64,000 nucleotides of DNA, from the NCBI GenBank assembly GCA_029569255.1, contig JAKQUO010000019.1, positions 149,175 through 213,174 on the forward strand. The letters are read 5' to 3'. The notes under the pieces were generated by a model, which saw only the letters and a list, made by a program, of their open reading frames with translations, had not been told where the DNA came from and did not search any database. Within the stretch, counting starts at the first letter, position 1. The number at the start of each line of letters is the position of its first letter. The stretch comes from Acidobacteriota bacterium (GTDB taxonomy: Bacteria; Acidobacteriota; Aminicenantia; Aminicenantales; Saccharicenantaceae). Below are positions 1 to 9,136 of the stretch, in pieces. Position numbers and translations under genes: made by a program.

Positions 1-553
1 CGAGGGCATTATACCAACTGTCGAGGGCCCGACAAAGGCCGTCGAACAGGCCGTCGACGGTCGCCTCGACGGCCCCGGCCAGGCGGAGCGAGGTCGCGGC
101 GCCGCGGATCCCGGCCGGGAAGTCCTCCGGACCGTGGCCGACGTTGAGGCCGATCCCGACGACGGCGAAGCCCCCTTCCGGCCCGGACGAGACCGCTTCG
201 GACAGGATGCCGGCGAGCTTCCGGCCGCCGAGGACGAGATCGTTCGGCCACTTGAAGCGGGTCTCGATCCCGGCGCCGGCCAGGACGGCGTCGGCCGCCG
301 CCAGCCCCGCGACCAGGGGCAGGAGGTGGGGCGAGGGGACGGGGCCGCCCCCGGGGCCGCGGACGACGAACGAGGCGTAGAGCCCCAGCCCGGCCGGCGA
401 GTGCCAGGCCCGGCCCTTGGTGCCCCGGCCGCGCGTCTGCTCCCGGGCGACGACGGCGGCGCCGTGGGCCGCCCCGGCGAGGGCCAGGGCGCGGGCCGCG
501 TCGTTGGTCGAACCGACGCTCGCCAGGCGATGGACGGGGGTTCCGAAGGGCAC
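1..553 (-). CDS. birA: Biotin--[acetyl-CoA-carboxylase] ligase, 3' end outside window
   Basis: Transfers biotin, via biotinyl-5'-AMP, to the carrier lysine of acetyl-CoA carboxylase or other biotin enzymes in the cytoplasm. The 184 codons present show the family motifs: STNDAA near residues 15-20, the adenylate-binding loop RGRGTKGR at 41-48, KWPND at 101-105 and RKLAGILSEA at 111-120, followed by VVGIGLNV. There is no N-terminal helix-turn-helix, so this is a class I ligase without the repressor domain. The GTG at 553 is chosen because it follows the valS stop by 20 bases and has GAGAG just upstream; the conserved region begins within ten residues of it. It is the third gene of a receiver-valS-birA transcript. 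The gene runs off the left edge, so the C-terminal domain cannot be judged. Confidence 0.9.
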   Translation of the reverse strand, partial: MPFGTPVHRLASVGSTNDAARALALAGAAHGAAVVAREQTRGRGTKGRAWHSPAGLGLYASFVVRGPGGGPVPSPHLLPLVAGLAAADAVLAGAGIETRFKWPNDLVLGGRKLAGILSEAVSSGPEGGFAVVGIGLNVGHGPEDFPAGIRGAATSLRLAGAVEATVDGLFDGLCRALDSWYNAL

Positions 554-573
554 GGGTCTCTCGCCCCGGGGGC

Positions 574-3231
574 TCAGGCCGGGCCGGAGAGCTTGGCCAG
601 GCTCTGGCCGAGCTTCTCCAGGCGGTGGCGGAGCTCCTCCAGCCGGGACCTGTTCTCGGCCACCACGGCCGCCGGGGCCCTGGCCGTGAAGTCGGCGTTC
701 CCGAGCCTGCGCGCGATCCTCTCCGCCTCCGCCTCGGCCTTGGCCATCTCCTTCCCGATGCGCTCGCGCTCCTGTCCGGCGTCGACCGGCTTCTCGACGA
801 CGAGCCCGAGCTCGAACGGGCCGGCCACGCCCTTGAGGACGCTCTCCCCTTCCGGGACGGCCGCGGCGAATCCGATCGTCTTCAGGCCGGCCAGGGCCTT
901 GACGAGCTCCGCCTGGGCCTCGACGACGGCCGTCCGCCCGGTCGCGTCCGGGCCCCCGCCGGCCCGGCCCGCGACGACGACGAGCCCGATCCTCTCCCGG
1001 GGGGCGATCCGGTTCTCCGTGCGGACCCGCCGCGTCTCCTCGACCAGGCCCTGGACGAGGGCCATGTCGGCTTCGAGGGCCTCGTCCCGCCAGTCCGGCC
1101 GGGGCCCGGGGAACTCGGCCGCCGCGAGCGACCTGCCGGCGCCGGGGAGGTGGCTCCAGATCTCCTCGGTGATGAAGGGCATGAACGGGTGGAGGAGCCT
1201 GAGGATGCGGTCGAGGGCGTCGGCCAGGACGGCCTCGGTCGTGCGGTTGCCGGCCCGCAGGCCGACCTTGGCCGCCTCGACGTACCAGTCGCAGAACTCG
1301 TGCCAGACGAAATGGTAGAGGAGGTCGGCCGCCTCGTAGAACTTGTACTGCTCGAGGGCGGCCGTGAGCGCGTCCGTGACCGCCGCGAGACGGCTGCGGA
1401 TCCAGCGGTCGGCCAGAGTCAGCTCGCTCTCCCGGGCCTCGGCCCGGCCGTCCCCGAGGTTCATGAGCACGAAGCGCGAGGCGTTCCAGATCTTGTTGGC
1501 GAAGGCCCGGTAGCCGGCCATGCGCTCCTCGGACAGGGCCAGGTCCATGCCGGGCACGGCCAGCGCGGCCAGGGTGAAGCGCAGGGCGTCGGTGCCGTAT
1601 CTGTCGATCATCTCCAGCGGGTCGATGATGTTGCCCTCGGACTTGCTCATCTTGCGCCGCTTGAGGTCCCGGACGAGGCCGTTGATGAAGACCGTCCGGA
1701 ACGGGGCCTCCCCCCGGAACTTGAGCCCCATCATGATCATGCGGGCGACCCAGAAGAAGATGATGTCGAAGCCGGTGGACATCAGGTCGGTCGGGTAGAA
1801 GGCCCGGAGGTCCTCGGTCTCGTCGGGCCAGCCGAGCGTGCCGAACGGCCACAGGGCCGAGGAGAACCATGTGTCGAGGACGTCCTCGTCCTGGTCGACG
1901 GCCCCGCCGCAGGCGCCGCACTTGGCCGGCGCTTCCATGGCCACGATGACCTGGCCGCAGTCGCGGCAGTGCCAGGCCGGGATGCGGTGGCCCCACCAGA
2001 GCTGGCGGGAGATGCACCAGTCGTGGATGTTGTACATCCACTCGAAGTAGGTCTTGGCCCAGTTGGCCGGCACGAACGTTATCCGGCCGTCCTCGACGGC
2101 CCGGATGGCCTCGTCGGCCAGGGGCTTGACGCGGACGAACCACTGCCACGACAGGTGCGGCTCGATGACGCTCTTGCAGCGGTAGCAGTGGCCGACGGCG
2201 TGGCCGTGGTCCTCGACCTTGACCAGGAGGCCCAGCGCCTCGAGCTTCTCGACGACCTTGGCCCGGGCGGCGAAGCGGTCCAAGCCGGCGTAATCGGGGC
2301 CGGCCGCCTCGGTCATCTTGCCCTCGCCGTCGATGACGATGACCTGCTCCAGGCCGTGCTTCTTGCCGAGCTCGAAGTCGACCGGGTCGTGGGCCGGGGT
2401 GACCTTGACGGCGCCCGTGCCGAACTCCCGCTCGACCCGCTCGTCGGTGATGACCGGGATGGGCCTGTCCTGGAGCGGCAGGATGACCCTTTTGCCGTGG
2501 AGCCGGCGGTAGCGCCCGTCGTCGGGGTGGACGGCCAGGCCCGTGTCGCCGAGCATGGTCTCGGGACGGGTCGTGGCCACGACCACGGACTCGTCCGAGC
2601 CCTCGACCCGGTAGCGGATGTGCCAGAGCTTGCCCTTGAGGTCCTTGTGCTCGATCTCGATGTCCGAGAGCACGGTCCGGCACTTGGGGCAGCGGTTGAC
2701 CAGGAAGTAGTCGCGGTAGATGAGGCCCTCATTGTGGAGGGAGACGAAGACGGTCTTGACGGCCCGGGTGAAGCCGGGGTCCATGGTGAAGCGCTCCCGG
2801 GACCAGTCGAGCGAGGCGCCGAGCCTCTTGAGCTGGCCGGTGATGACGCCGCCGTACTTCTCCTTCCAGTCCCAGGCGATGCGGAGGAACTCGTCGCGGC
2901 CGACCTTCTCCCGGCTCAGGCCTTTCTCGGCCAGGCTCTTCTCGATGACGTTGTGGACGGCGATCGAGGCGTGGTCGGTCCCGGGCAGCCACATGCAGTT
3001 GTGGCCCTGCATCCGCTTCCAGCGGGTGACGATGTCCGGCAGGGTGAAGCAGAGGGCGTGGCCCATGTGGAGGATGCCGGTGACGTTCGGCGGCGGCAGG
3101 ACCATCGAGAACTTGGGCTTCGGGGACTTCGGGTCGGCGACGAAGAGGCCCTCCTCCAGCCAGAACCGGCCCCACTTCTCCTCGACGGGTTTCGGATCGT
3201 AGGCTTTCTCCAGCTCGTCTCGGGGGGTCAT
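574..3231 (-). CDS. valS: Valyl-tRNA synthetase
   Basis: Class I aminoacyl-tRNA synthetase charging tRNA-Val, 885 residues, a normal length. The HIGH signature reads HMGH at residues 55-58 after PPPNVTGIL, and the KMSKS loop is RKMSKSEGN in the second half of the Rossmann fold. The large editing domain lies between them. Zn-type cysteine pairs are visible around the editing domain and before the KMSKS half. The last ~65 residues are the charged coiled-coil tRNA arm. A longer reading frame opens at GTG 3246, but ATG 3231 is preferred: it has GGAGG eight bases upstream and overlaps the stop of the preceding receiver gene as ATGA, the coupling seen throughout this window. Confidence 0.97.
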   Translation of the reverse strand: MTPRDELEKAYDPKPVEEKWGRFWLEEGLFVADPKSPKPKFSMVLPPPNVTGILHMGHALCFTLPDIVTRWKRMQGHNCMWLPGTDHASIAVHNVIEKSLAEKGLSREKVGRDEFLRIAWDWKEKYGGVITGQLKRLGASLDWSRERFTMDPGFTRAVKTVFVSLHNEGLIYRDYFLVNRCPKCRTVLSDIEIEHKDLKGKLWHIRYRVEGSDESVVVATTRPETMLGDTGLAVHPDDGRYRRLHGKRVILPLQDRPIPVITDERVEREFGTGAVKVTPAHDPVDFELGKKHGLEQVIVIDGEGKMTEAAGPDYAGLDRFAARAKVVEKLEALGLLVKVEDHGHAVGHCYRCKSVIEPHLSWQWFVRVKPLADEAIRAVEDGRITFVPANWAKTYFEWMYNIHDWCISRQLWWGHRIPAWHCRDCGQVIVAMEAPAKCGACGGAVDQDEDVLDTWFSSALWPFGTLGWPDETEDLRAFYPTDLMSTGFDIIFFWVARMIMMGLKFRGEAPFRTVFINGLVRDLKRRKMSKSEGNIIDPLEMIDRYGTDALRFTLAALAVPGMDLALSEERMAGYRAFANKIWNASRFVLMNLGDGRAEARESELTLADRWIRSRLAAVTDALTAALEQYKFYEAADLLYHFVWHEFCDWYVEAAKVGLRAGNRTTEAVLADALDRILRLLHPFMPFITEEIWSHLPGAGRSLAAAEFPGPRPDWRDEALEADMALVQGLVEETRRVRTENRIAPRERIGLVVVAGRAGGGPDATGRTAVVEAQAELVKALAGLKTIGFAAAVPEGESVLKGVAGPFELGLVVEKPVDAGQERERIGKEMAKAEAEAERIARRLGNADFTARAPAAVVAENRSRLEELRHRLEKLGQSLAKLSGPA

Positions 3232-3806
3232 GTCTTCGGCCTCCACTCCTTGAGCTCGGCCAGGAGGCTGGCCCGGACCCGCTTCTCGATCTCCCTCTCC
3301 ATGGCCACGATCTCCCCGTGGATGACCGCCTTGAGGTCCGGTCCGGCGGCGGCCGCGGACGGCTTCGCCCCGGCCGGTCCGGTCTCGCCCGCCTGCCCCA
3401 GCCAGAGCGGGTCCTCGGGCAGCGACGGCGGGCCGGTCTTGCGGGCGATGAGCTCCCGGACGAGGGAGGCCAGCCGTTCCGAGTCGAAGGGCTTGAGGAC
3501 GATCTCGTCGTACTCGGCCGGCGGGGGCGCGTCCCTGTCCAGCGACTCGAACGTCCCCTTGAGGCCGACGAGCGGGATGTCCCGGAGCTCCTCGTGTCCG
3601 CGCAGGACCCGGCCGACCTCGTAGCCGTCCCGGCCCGGGAGCGTCAGGCTGACGACGAGGGCGTCGGGCCGGAGGCCGGCCGCCGCCTCGACGAGCGAGG
3701 CGCCGTCCTCGAAGACGCTCAGACGGAACTCCGGCTCGGCGAAGACGAGCTGGGCCGCCTTCTGGACCGAGGGGCTCGGGTCGGCCAAAACGATCGTGTA
3801 GGGCAC
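3228..3806 (-). CDS. Response-regulator receiver protein lacking the phospho-acceptor Asp
   Basis: A 192-residue protein with one CheY-like receiver domain (about residues 3-120) and a tail of about 70 residues. The beta-1 acidic residue D9, the loop LPGRDGYE (56-63) and the invariant lysine in LKPF (K105) are present. The position that should be the phosphorylated Asp is serine (VVSLTLPG, S53), so classical phosphorylation is not expected. The tail is low-complexity Ala/Pro/Gly followed by a predicted amphipathic helix rich in Glu/Arg/Lys (residues ~158-190), which could be a protein-binding segment. There is no DNA-binding domain. GTG start with GAGGT just upstream. It leads the transcript containing valS and birA and has a clear sigma-70 promoter. 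No partner kinase is adjacent and the role is unknown. Confidence 0.85.
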   Translation of the reverse strand: MPYTIVLADPSPSVQKAAQLVFAEPEFRLSVFEDGASLVEAAAGLRPDALVVSLTLPGRDGYEVGRVLRGHEELRDIPLVGLKGTFESLDRDAPPPAEYDEIVLKPFDSERLASLVRELIARKTGPPSLPEDPLWLGQAGETGPAGAKPSAAAAGPDLKAVIHGEIVAMEREIEKRVRASLLAELKEWRPKT

Positions 3807-3841
3807 TGAGGACCTCAGAACATCAACAAAACAGTCAGTTT

Positions 3842-3870
3842 ACTTTACCCGTTCGGATCGGGGCTGTCAA
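3842..3870 (-). promoter_or_regulatory. Sigma-70 promoter of the receiver-valS-birA transcript
   Basis: Read on the minus strand: TTGACA (-35, 3870-3865), 17-base spacer, TAAAGT (-10, 3847-3842). The predicted start lies about 30 bases upstream of the GTG at 3806. The rest of the spacer between this gene and dnaE (3871-4015) shows no other convincing feature. Confidence 0.7.
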
Positions 3871-4015
3871 TTCGGGACGGTTTTCGCGGAACCCGCCTCT
3901 TGCCGCTCTCGGCGGCCTTCGGCTTCGCGATCGCTTCTGCCGAGTATCGCGCGGTCGCGCGCCCGGTCGGGCGAGCGGGAACGAATGGAGGCGGATCCAA
4001 CCGGCCCGGGCGAGA

Positions 4016-7000
4016 TCAATACTCGACCGAGACCGAGCTCTCGCCCAGGAGCGACTCGATCTTCCGGATGAGCTCCTCCGAAGGCGTGACCTTCTGGACC
4101 TCGGCGCTCTGGGCCACGACCCTGAAGGAGCGTGGCGTGACGAGCTCGAACTGGACCGGGCACTTGCCCTCGTAGCCGTCGAGGACGGTCTTGAGCTCGG
4201 CGATGACGGCGTCCTCCAGGCCGGGGAGGAAGATGCGCACGACGACGCGCTTGGCCTGCTTCTCGAAGGCCTCGACGAGCGGCAGGGCCTGGGCCAGGCT
4301 GACCCGCCGGTTGTCCTCCTCGCCCATGAACTTGCCCTTGATCCAGACGAGCTGGCCCTCGCGGAGATAGGGGCCCGACTTGGCGAAGCTCTCGGGGAAG
4401 GCCACGACCTCGATCTTCCCGGTCAGGTCCTCGAGGACGAACGTGGCCATGCGCTCGTCCTTGCGCGTCTTGAGCGGCTTGATGGAGGCGACGATGCCGG
4501 CCAGGCGGACGTCCTTGTCGAAGTCCTTGTCGGGATCGAGCTCGCCGACGAGGTGGGAGACGAGCTTGCGGACGCGGTCCTTGTAGCGGGCCAGGGGGTG
4601 GCCGGTGATGTAGAGGCCCAGGGCGTCCATCTCGTAGGACAGGACGTGGGACTCGTCCCACTCGCGCATGTCCCGGACCTCCTGGGACAGGTCCGGCGGA
4701 TCGACCGCCCCCGACCCGAAGAGCGAGGCCTGGCGGGCCTCCCGGGCCCTCTGGGCCTCGTGGCCGAACTCGATCATCCGGTCGAGCATGTGGAAGCACT
4801 GCGAGCGCTTCCAGCCCAGGGAGTCGAAGGCCCCGGCCTTGATCAGGCTCTCCACGGCCTTGCGGTTGAGGACCTTGGCGTCGTGCCCGCGAAAGAGGTC
4901 GAACGGCGACCGGAAGCCGCCGGCCTTCTTCCGGGCGGCCACGAGCTCCTCGACGGCCGCCTGGCCGATGCCCTTGACCGCGGCCAGGCCGAAGCGGATG
5001 CCGCCGCCCTCGACGGTGAACCGGAACTCGCTCTCGTTGACGTCCGGCGGCAGGACCCGGATGCCCATCTCGTGGCACTCGCCGATGTACTTGGCGACTT
5101 GCGAGGTCGCCCCGCGCTCGGCCTCGGAGGTCAGCAGGGCGGCCAGGAAGTGGACCGGGTGGTGGGCCTTGAGGTAGGCCGTCTGGTAGGCCAGAAAGGC
5201 GTAGGCCGCGCTGTGGGACTTGTTGAAGCCGTACTCGGCGAACTCCTTGATCTGCTCGAAGATCTTGTCGGCCTTGGCCGCGGCGATGCCCTTCTTCCTG
5301 GCCCCCTGGACGAACTTCTGCTTCTGGGCCCTCATCGTCTCCCGGTCCTTCTTGCCCATGGCCTTGCGCAGCAGGTCGGCCCCGGCCAGGGTGAAGCCGG
5401 CCAGGTCGGTGGCGACGCGCATGACCTGTTCCTGGTAGACGATGATGCCCCGGGTCTCCCGGAGGATCGGCTCGAGCTCGGGCACCTCGTAGGCGACCCG
5501 CTCGGGGTGGTTGCGGCGCTGGATGAACTCGTCGGTCATGCCGCTCTTGAGGGGGCCGGGGCGGTAGAGGGCGTTGAGGGCGATGAGGTCCCGGAACTCC
5601 TCCGGCCGGAAGCGGCGCAGGAGGTCCTTCATGCCCGGGCTCTCGAACTGGAAGACGCCGTCGGTGTTGCCGGCCTTGAAGACGTCGAAGGTGGCCGCGT
5701 CGTCGAGCGGCAGGCGGTTGATGTCGATGACCCGGCTCGTCTCCTTGCGGATGAGCTCGAGGGCGTCGTCGATGACGGTCAGGTTGCGCAGCCCGAGGAG
5801 GTCCATCTTGAGCAGGCCGAGGGCCTCGACGTCGCCCATGGGGAACTGGGTCGTGACCTCGCCCTTGGCCGACTGGTAGAGGGGCAGGAACTCGACCAGG
5901 GGCTTGGGCGTGATGACGATGCCGGCGGCGTGGATGGAAGGGTGGCGGACCTGGCCCTCGATCTTCTGGGCGATGGCCAGCAGCTGGGCGATCTTGGCGT
6001 TCCGGTCCCGCAGCGCCCGGAGCTCGGGGACGCTCTTCAGGGCGTCGGCGATCTTCGCGTCGACGGCGAGGGGGATCATCTTGGCGACGCGGTCGACCTC
6101 GGGCAGGGGCACCTCGAGGACGCGGCCGACGTCGCGGATGGCCCCCCGGGCGGCCATGGTCCCGAAGGTGATGATCTGGCAGACGTTCTCCTGGCCGTAC
6201 TTCCGGGTGACGTACTCGATCATCTCCGGCCGGCGGCGGCCGCAGAAGTCCATGTCGATGTCGGGCAGGCTGATGCGCTCGGGGTTGAGGAAGCGCTCGA
6301 AGAGGAGGTCGTACTCGATGGGGTCGATCTCGGTGATCTCCAGGGCGTAGGCGAGCAGGCTCCCGGCGACCGAGCCGCGGCCGGGGCCGACGGGGATGCC
6401 CTTTTCCCGGGCGGCCCTGAGGAGGTCCCAGACGATCAGGAAGTAGCCCTCGAAGCCCATCTGCTCGACGAGCCTGATCTCCCGCTTCATCCGGTCCTCG
6501 TACTCGCCGATCGAGTGCGCTGCCCCCCCGCCCTCGGTGTCGGGGAGGCGGGCGGACATGCGGGCCCGGAAGCCCGCCCAGGCGACTTCCTCGAAGTATT
6601 CCCTCAGTCCCTTTCCGTCCGGCGGCACGAACACGGGCAGGGAATAGGACTTGGTCGGGAAGTCGAAGACGCAGCGGGCGGCGATCTTGCCCGTGTTCTC
6701 GACGGCGTCCGGGGTGTCGGGGAAGAGCGCGGCCATCTCGGCCGCGGACTTGAAGTAGAACTGATCGGACCCGAACTTGAGCCGGTCCGGGTCGGACATC
6801 TTCCGGTTCGTCTGGATGCAGACCAGGACGTCCTGGCTCTCGGCGTCCTCGCGGCGGGCGAAGTGGACGTCGTTCGTGGCGGCCAGGGGCAGGCCGAGCT
6901 TGCGGGCCACGGCCGCGAGCTGGGGGTTGACCGCCTTCTGGGCCGCGAGGCCGTGGTCCATGAGCTCGATGTAGAAGTCGCCGGGCCCGAATATCGCCGC

Positions 7001-7495
7001 GTACTCGCGGGCCGCCTCCTCGGCCTTCTCGGGCAGGCCCCGTCCGAGCCAGACGGCGACCTCGCCCTTGAGGCAGGCCGAGAGCCCGATCAGGCCGGCG
7101 GCGTGGCCGGCCAGGAGCTCCTTGTCGATCCGGGGGCGGTAGTAGAAGCCCTCGAGGTAGCTCTGGGTGACGAGCCGGCAGAGGTTCCGGTAGCCCGTCT
7201 CGTCCTTGACCAGGAGGACGAGGTGGAAGTGGTGGATGTCGTCGGCCGCGCCGGGCTTCTTGTCGAAGCGGCTCTGCGGGGCGACGTAGACCTCGCAGCC
7301 GAGGATGGGCTTGACGCCCCGGGCCTTGGCCGCCTTGAAGAACGGGACGGCGCCGAAGATGTTGCCGTGGTCGGTCATGGCCACGGCGGGCATGTTGTTC
7401 TCGTAGGCCGCGGCGACGAGGTCGGCGACCTTCAGGCAGCCGTCGAGGATGGAATATTCGGTATGGTTGTGAAGGTGGACGAACGTCGGTTCCAT
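4016..7495 (-). CDS. dnaE: DNA polymerase III alpha subunit
   Basis: Replicative C-family DNA polymerase catalytic subunit, 1159 residues, typical DnaE1 length. The N-terminal PHP domain starts at once (VHLHNHTEYS, residues 6-15, with metal-ligand histidines). The palm holds the catalytic acidic motif PDIDMDF at 411-417 and, before it, the PGRGS loop. The fingers, helix-hairpin-helix and OB domain (around residues 990-1070, VRLAGIVASIKPLKTR) follow. The C-terminus is a short tau/clamp-binding-type domain. ATG start; no strong ribosome binding site is visible, and guaA ends only 31 bases upstream, so translation probably depends on the upstream gene. Likely the only replicative alpha subunit seen here; no dnaQ is adjacent. 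Confidence 0.97.
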   Translation of the reverse strand: MEPTFVHLHNHTEYSILDGCLKVADLVAAAYENNMPAVAMTDHGNIFGAVPFFKAAKARGVKPILGCEVYVAPQSRFDKKPGAADDIHHFHLVLLVKDETGYRNLCRLVTQSYLEGFYYRPRIDKELLAGHAAGLIGLSACLKGEVAVWLGRGLPEKAEEAAREYAAIFGPGDFYIELMDHGLAAQKAVNPQLAAVARKLGLPLAATNDVHFARREDAESQDVLVCIQTNRKMSDPDRLKFGSDQFYFKSAAEMAALFPDTPDAVENTGKIAARCVFDFPTKSYSLPVFVPPDGKGLREYFEEVAWAGFRARMSARLPDTEGGGAAHSIGEYEDRMKREIRLVEQMGFEGYFLIVWDLLRAAREKGIPVGPGRGSVAGSLLAYALEITEIDPIEYDLLFERFLNPERISLPDIDMDFCGRRRPEMIEYVTRKYGQENVCQIITFGTMAARGAIRDVGRVLEVPLPEVDRVAKMIPLAVDAKIADALKSVPELRALRDRNAKIAQLLAIAQKIEGQVRHPSIHAAGIVITPKPLVEFLPLYQSAKGEVTTQFPMGDVEALGLLKMDLLGLRNLTVIDDALELIRKETSRVIDINRLPLDDAATFDVFKAGNTDGVFQFESPGMKDLLRRFRPEEFRDLIALNALYRPGPLKSGMTDEFIQRRNHPERVAYEVPELEPILRETRGIIVYQEQVMRVATDLAGFTLAGADLLRKAMGKKDRETMRAQKQKFVQGARKKGIAAAKADKIFEQIKEFAEYGFNKSHSAAYAFLAYQTAYLKAHHPVHFLAALLTSEAERGATSQVAKYIGECHEMGIRVLPPDVNESEFRFTVEGGGIRFGLAAVKGIGQAAVEELVAARKKAGGFRSPFDLFRGHDAKVLNRKAVESLIKAGAFDSLGWKRSQCFHMLDRMIEFGHEAQRAREARQASLFGSGAVDPPDLSQEVRDMREWDESHVLSYEMDALGLYITGHPLARYKDRVRKLVSHLVGELDPDKDFDKDVRLAGIVASIKPLKTRKDERMATFVLEDLTGKIEVVAFPESFAKSGPYLREGQLVWIKGKFMGEEDNRRVSLAQALPLVEAFEKQAKRVVVRIFLPGLEDAVIAELKTVLDGYEGKCPVQFELVTPRSFRVVAQSAEVQKVTPSEELIRKIESLLGESSVSVEY

Positions 7496-7526
7496 GAGTG
7501 AGCGTCCGACCCGGCGCCGCCCGGGC

Positions 7527-9059
7527 CTATTCCCATTCGATCGTCCCGGGCGGCTTGGTCGTCACGTCGTAGACGACCCGGTTGACGCCCCGGACCTCGT
7601 TGACGATGCGCGCCGAGATGGCGGCCAGGAGCTTCGGCGGGGCCGGGTACCAGTTGGCCGTCATGCCGTCGGCGCTCTGGACGAGACGGACGGCGACGGC
7701 CCGGTGGTAGGTCCGCCGGTCGCCCATGACGCCGACCGACCGGACCGGCAGCAGGACGGCGAAGGCCTGCCACAGCTTCCTGTAGATCCCGGCCTTCCGG
7801 ACCTCCTGGAGGACGACGTCGTCGGCCGCCCGCAGGATCTCCAGGCCCTCCCGGTCGACCGGGCCGATCATCCGGACGGCCAGGCCCGGCCCGGGGAAGG
7901 GGTGCTGGTGGATGAAGTCCCGGTCGACGCCGAGCTCGAGGGCCAGGGCCCGGACCTCGTCCTTGAACAGCTCCCGGAGCGGCTCGATCAGCTTGAACCG
8001 CAGGCCCTTGGGCAGCCCGCCGACGTTGTGATGGGACTTGATGACGGCGGACGGCCCCCGGACCGGGCTGGACTCGATGACGTCGGGGTAGATCGTGCCC
8101 TGGGCCAGGAAGGCCGCCCCGCCGAGCCGCATGGCCTCGCGCTCGAAGAGGTGGATGAACAGCCGGCCGATCGTCTTGCGCTTCCGCTCCGGCGAGGCGA
8201 CGCCGCGCAGCTTCTCCAGGAACAGGTCCGAGGCGTCGACGCCGACGACCTTGAGGGCGAACTTGCGGCGGAAGGCCTCCATGAGCGTCTCGTACTGGCC
8301 CAGGCGCAGGAGGCCGTTGTCGATGAAGATGCAGGTCAGCCGTCGGCCGACGGCCTTGTGGACGAGGAGCGACGTGACCAGCGAATCGACGCCGCCGGAC
8401 AGGCCGCAGATGACCTTGCCCGGGCCGACCGCGGCCCGGATCTCCCTGACTTTGCGGGCGACGAACGAGGACATCGTCCAGTCGGGCGTGAGGCCGGCCT
8501 CGCGGAAGAGGAAGTTGCCCAGGACTTTGAGGCCCTGCTTGGTGTGGGTGACCTCGGGGTGGAACTGGACGCCGAAGAAGCGGCGGGCCCTGTCCTCGAT
8601 GACGGCGGCCCGGGCGCCGGCCGTGCTGCCCGTCAGGCGGAAGCCGGACGGGACGCGGTCGATCCTGTCCCCGTGGCTCATCCAGGCCTGCTCCCTGTCC
8701 TTGACCTCGGCCAGGAGCCCCGACCGGTCCAGGACGCGCAGGGCGGCGAAGCCGTATTCGCGCTCCCGGGAGGGGACGACCTCGCCGCCGAGGAGGTGGG
8801 CCATGAGCTGGACGCCGTAGCAGATGCCGAGGACCGGGACGCCGAGCCCGAAGACGCCCTTGTCCGGGAGGGGCGCCCCCTTGTCGTAGACGCTCCGCGG
8901 CCCGCCGGAGAGCACGATCGCGGCCGGCTTCGCCTTGCGGATCTCGGCCAGCGGCGTCGAGAACGTCAGGATCTCGGAATAGACCCCCAGCTCCCGGATC
9001 TTCCGGGCGATGAGCTGGGTGTACTGCGACCCGAAATCGAGGACGAGGACTTTCGCCAT
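7527..9059 (-). CDS. guaA: GMP synthase (glutamine-hydrolysing)
   Basis: Converts XMP to GMP using glutamine and ATP, the last step of de novo guanine nucleotide synthesis. 510 residues. The N-terminal class I amidotransferase domain has its nucleophile in GICYGVQL (C80) and the catalytic His in FGVQFHPEV. The ATP pyrophosphatase loop is GLSGGVDS near residue 220, and the C-terminal dimerisation domain ends TTKPPGTIEWE as is usual. The ATG lies only six bases after a TAAAAT -10 box with no room for a ribosome binding site, so the mRNA is predicted to be leaderless. It is followed by dnaE after 31 bases. Confidence 0.97.
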   Translation of the reverse strand: MAKVLVLDFGSQYTQLIARKIRELGVYSEILTFSTPLAEIRKAKPAAIVLSGGPRSVYDKGAPLPDKGVFGLGVPVLGICYGVQLMAHLLGGEVVPSREREYGFAALRVLDRSGLLAEVKDREQAWMSHGDRIDRVPSGFRLTGSTAGARAAVIEDRARRFFGVQFHPEVTHTKQGLKVLGNFLFREAGLTPDWTMSSFVARKVREIRAAVGPGKVICGLSGGVDSLVTSLLVHKAVGRRLTCIFIDNGLLRLGQYETLMEAFRRKFALKVVGVDASDLFLEKLRGVASPERKRKTIGRLFIHLFEREAMRLGGAAFLAQGTIYPDVIESSPVRGPSAVIKSHHNVGGLPKGLRFKLIEPLRELFKDEVRALALELGVDRDFIHQHPFPGPGLAVRMIGPVDREGLEILRAADDVVLQEVRKAGIYRKLWQAFAVLLPVRSVGVMGDRRTYHRAVAVRLVQSADGMTANWYPAPPKLLAAISARIVNEVRGVNRVVYDVTTKPPGTIEWE

Positions 9060-9065
9060 GGGGGG

Positions 9066-9094
9066 ATTTTAGCAGAGCGCCGGGGATGTTTCAA
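9066..9094 (-). promoter_or_regulatory. guaA promoter giving a leaderless mRNA
   Basis: Minus strand: TTGAAA (9094-9089), 17-base spacer, TAAAAT (9071-9066), then six C residues and the guaA ATG at 9059. A start site seven bases after the -10 box falls on or next to the A of ATG. The -35 box sits in the gap shared with the divergent apgM gene. Confidence 0.7.
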
Positions 9095-9101
9095 TTCATG
9101 C

Positions 9102-9107
9102 TAGAAT
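9102..9107 (+). promoter_or_regulatory. Possible -10 box for the phosphoglycerate mutase gene
   Basis: TAGAAT matches -10 boxes found upstream of other genes here (rpsF, the 44-aa gene). No good -35 hexamer lies 16-18 bases upstream because that space is occupied by the divergent guaA promoter; the start would lie 20-25 bases before the ATG at 9137. Confidence 0.35.
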
Positions 9108-9136
9108 ACAGTCGGGCATCGGAAGGAGAGACCGGA

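Noticed and set aside
625-3624. A 999-codon open frame antisense to valS and the receiver gene
   Set aside because: It is a shadow frame produced by high G+C third positions; its product is Asp/Gly/Arg/Leu-rich with no domain, and valS on the other strand has all family motifs.
4553-7501. A 982-codon open frame antisense to dnaE
   Set aside because: Same composition artefact; dnaE is unambiguous.
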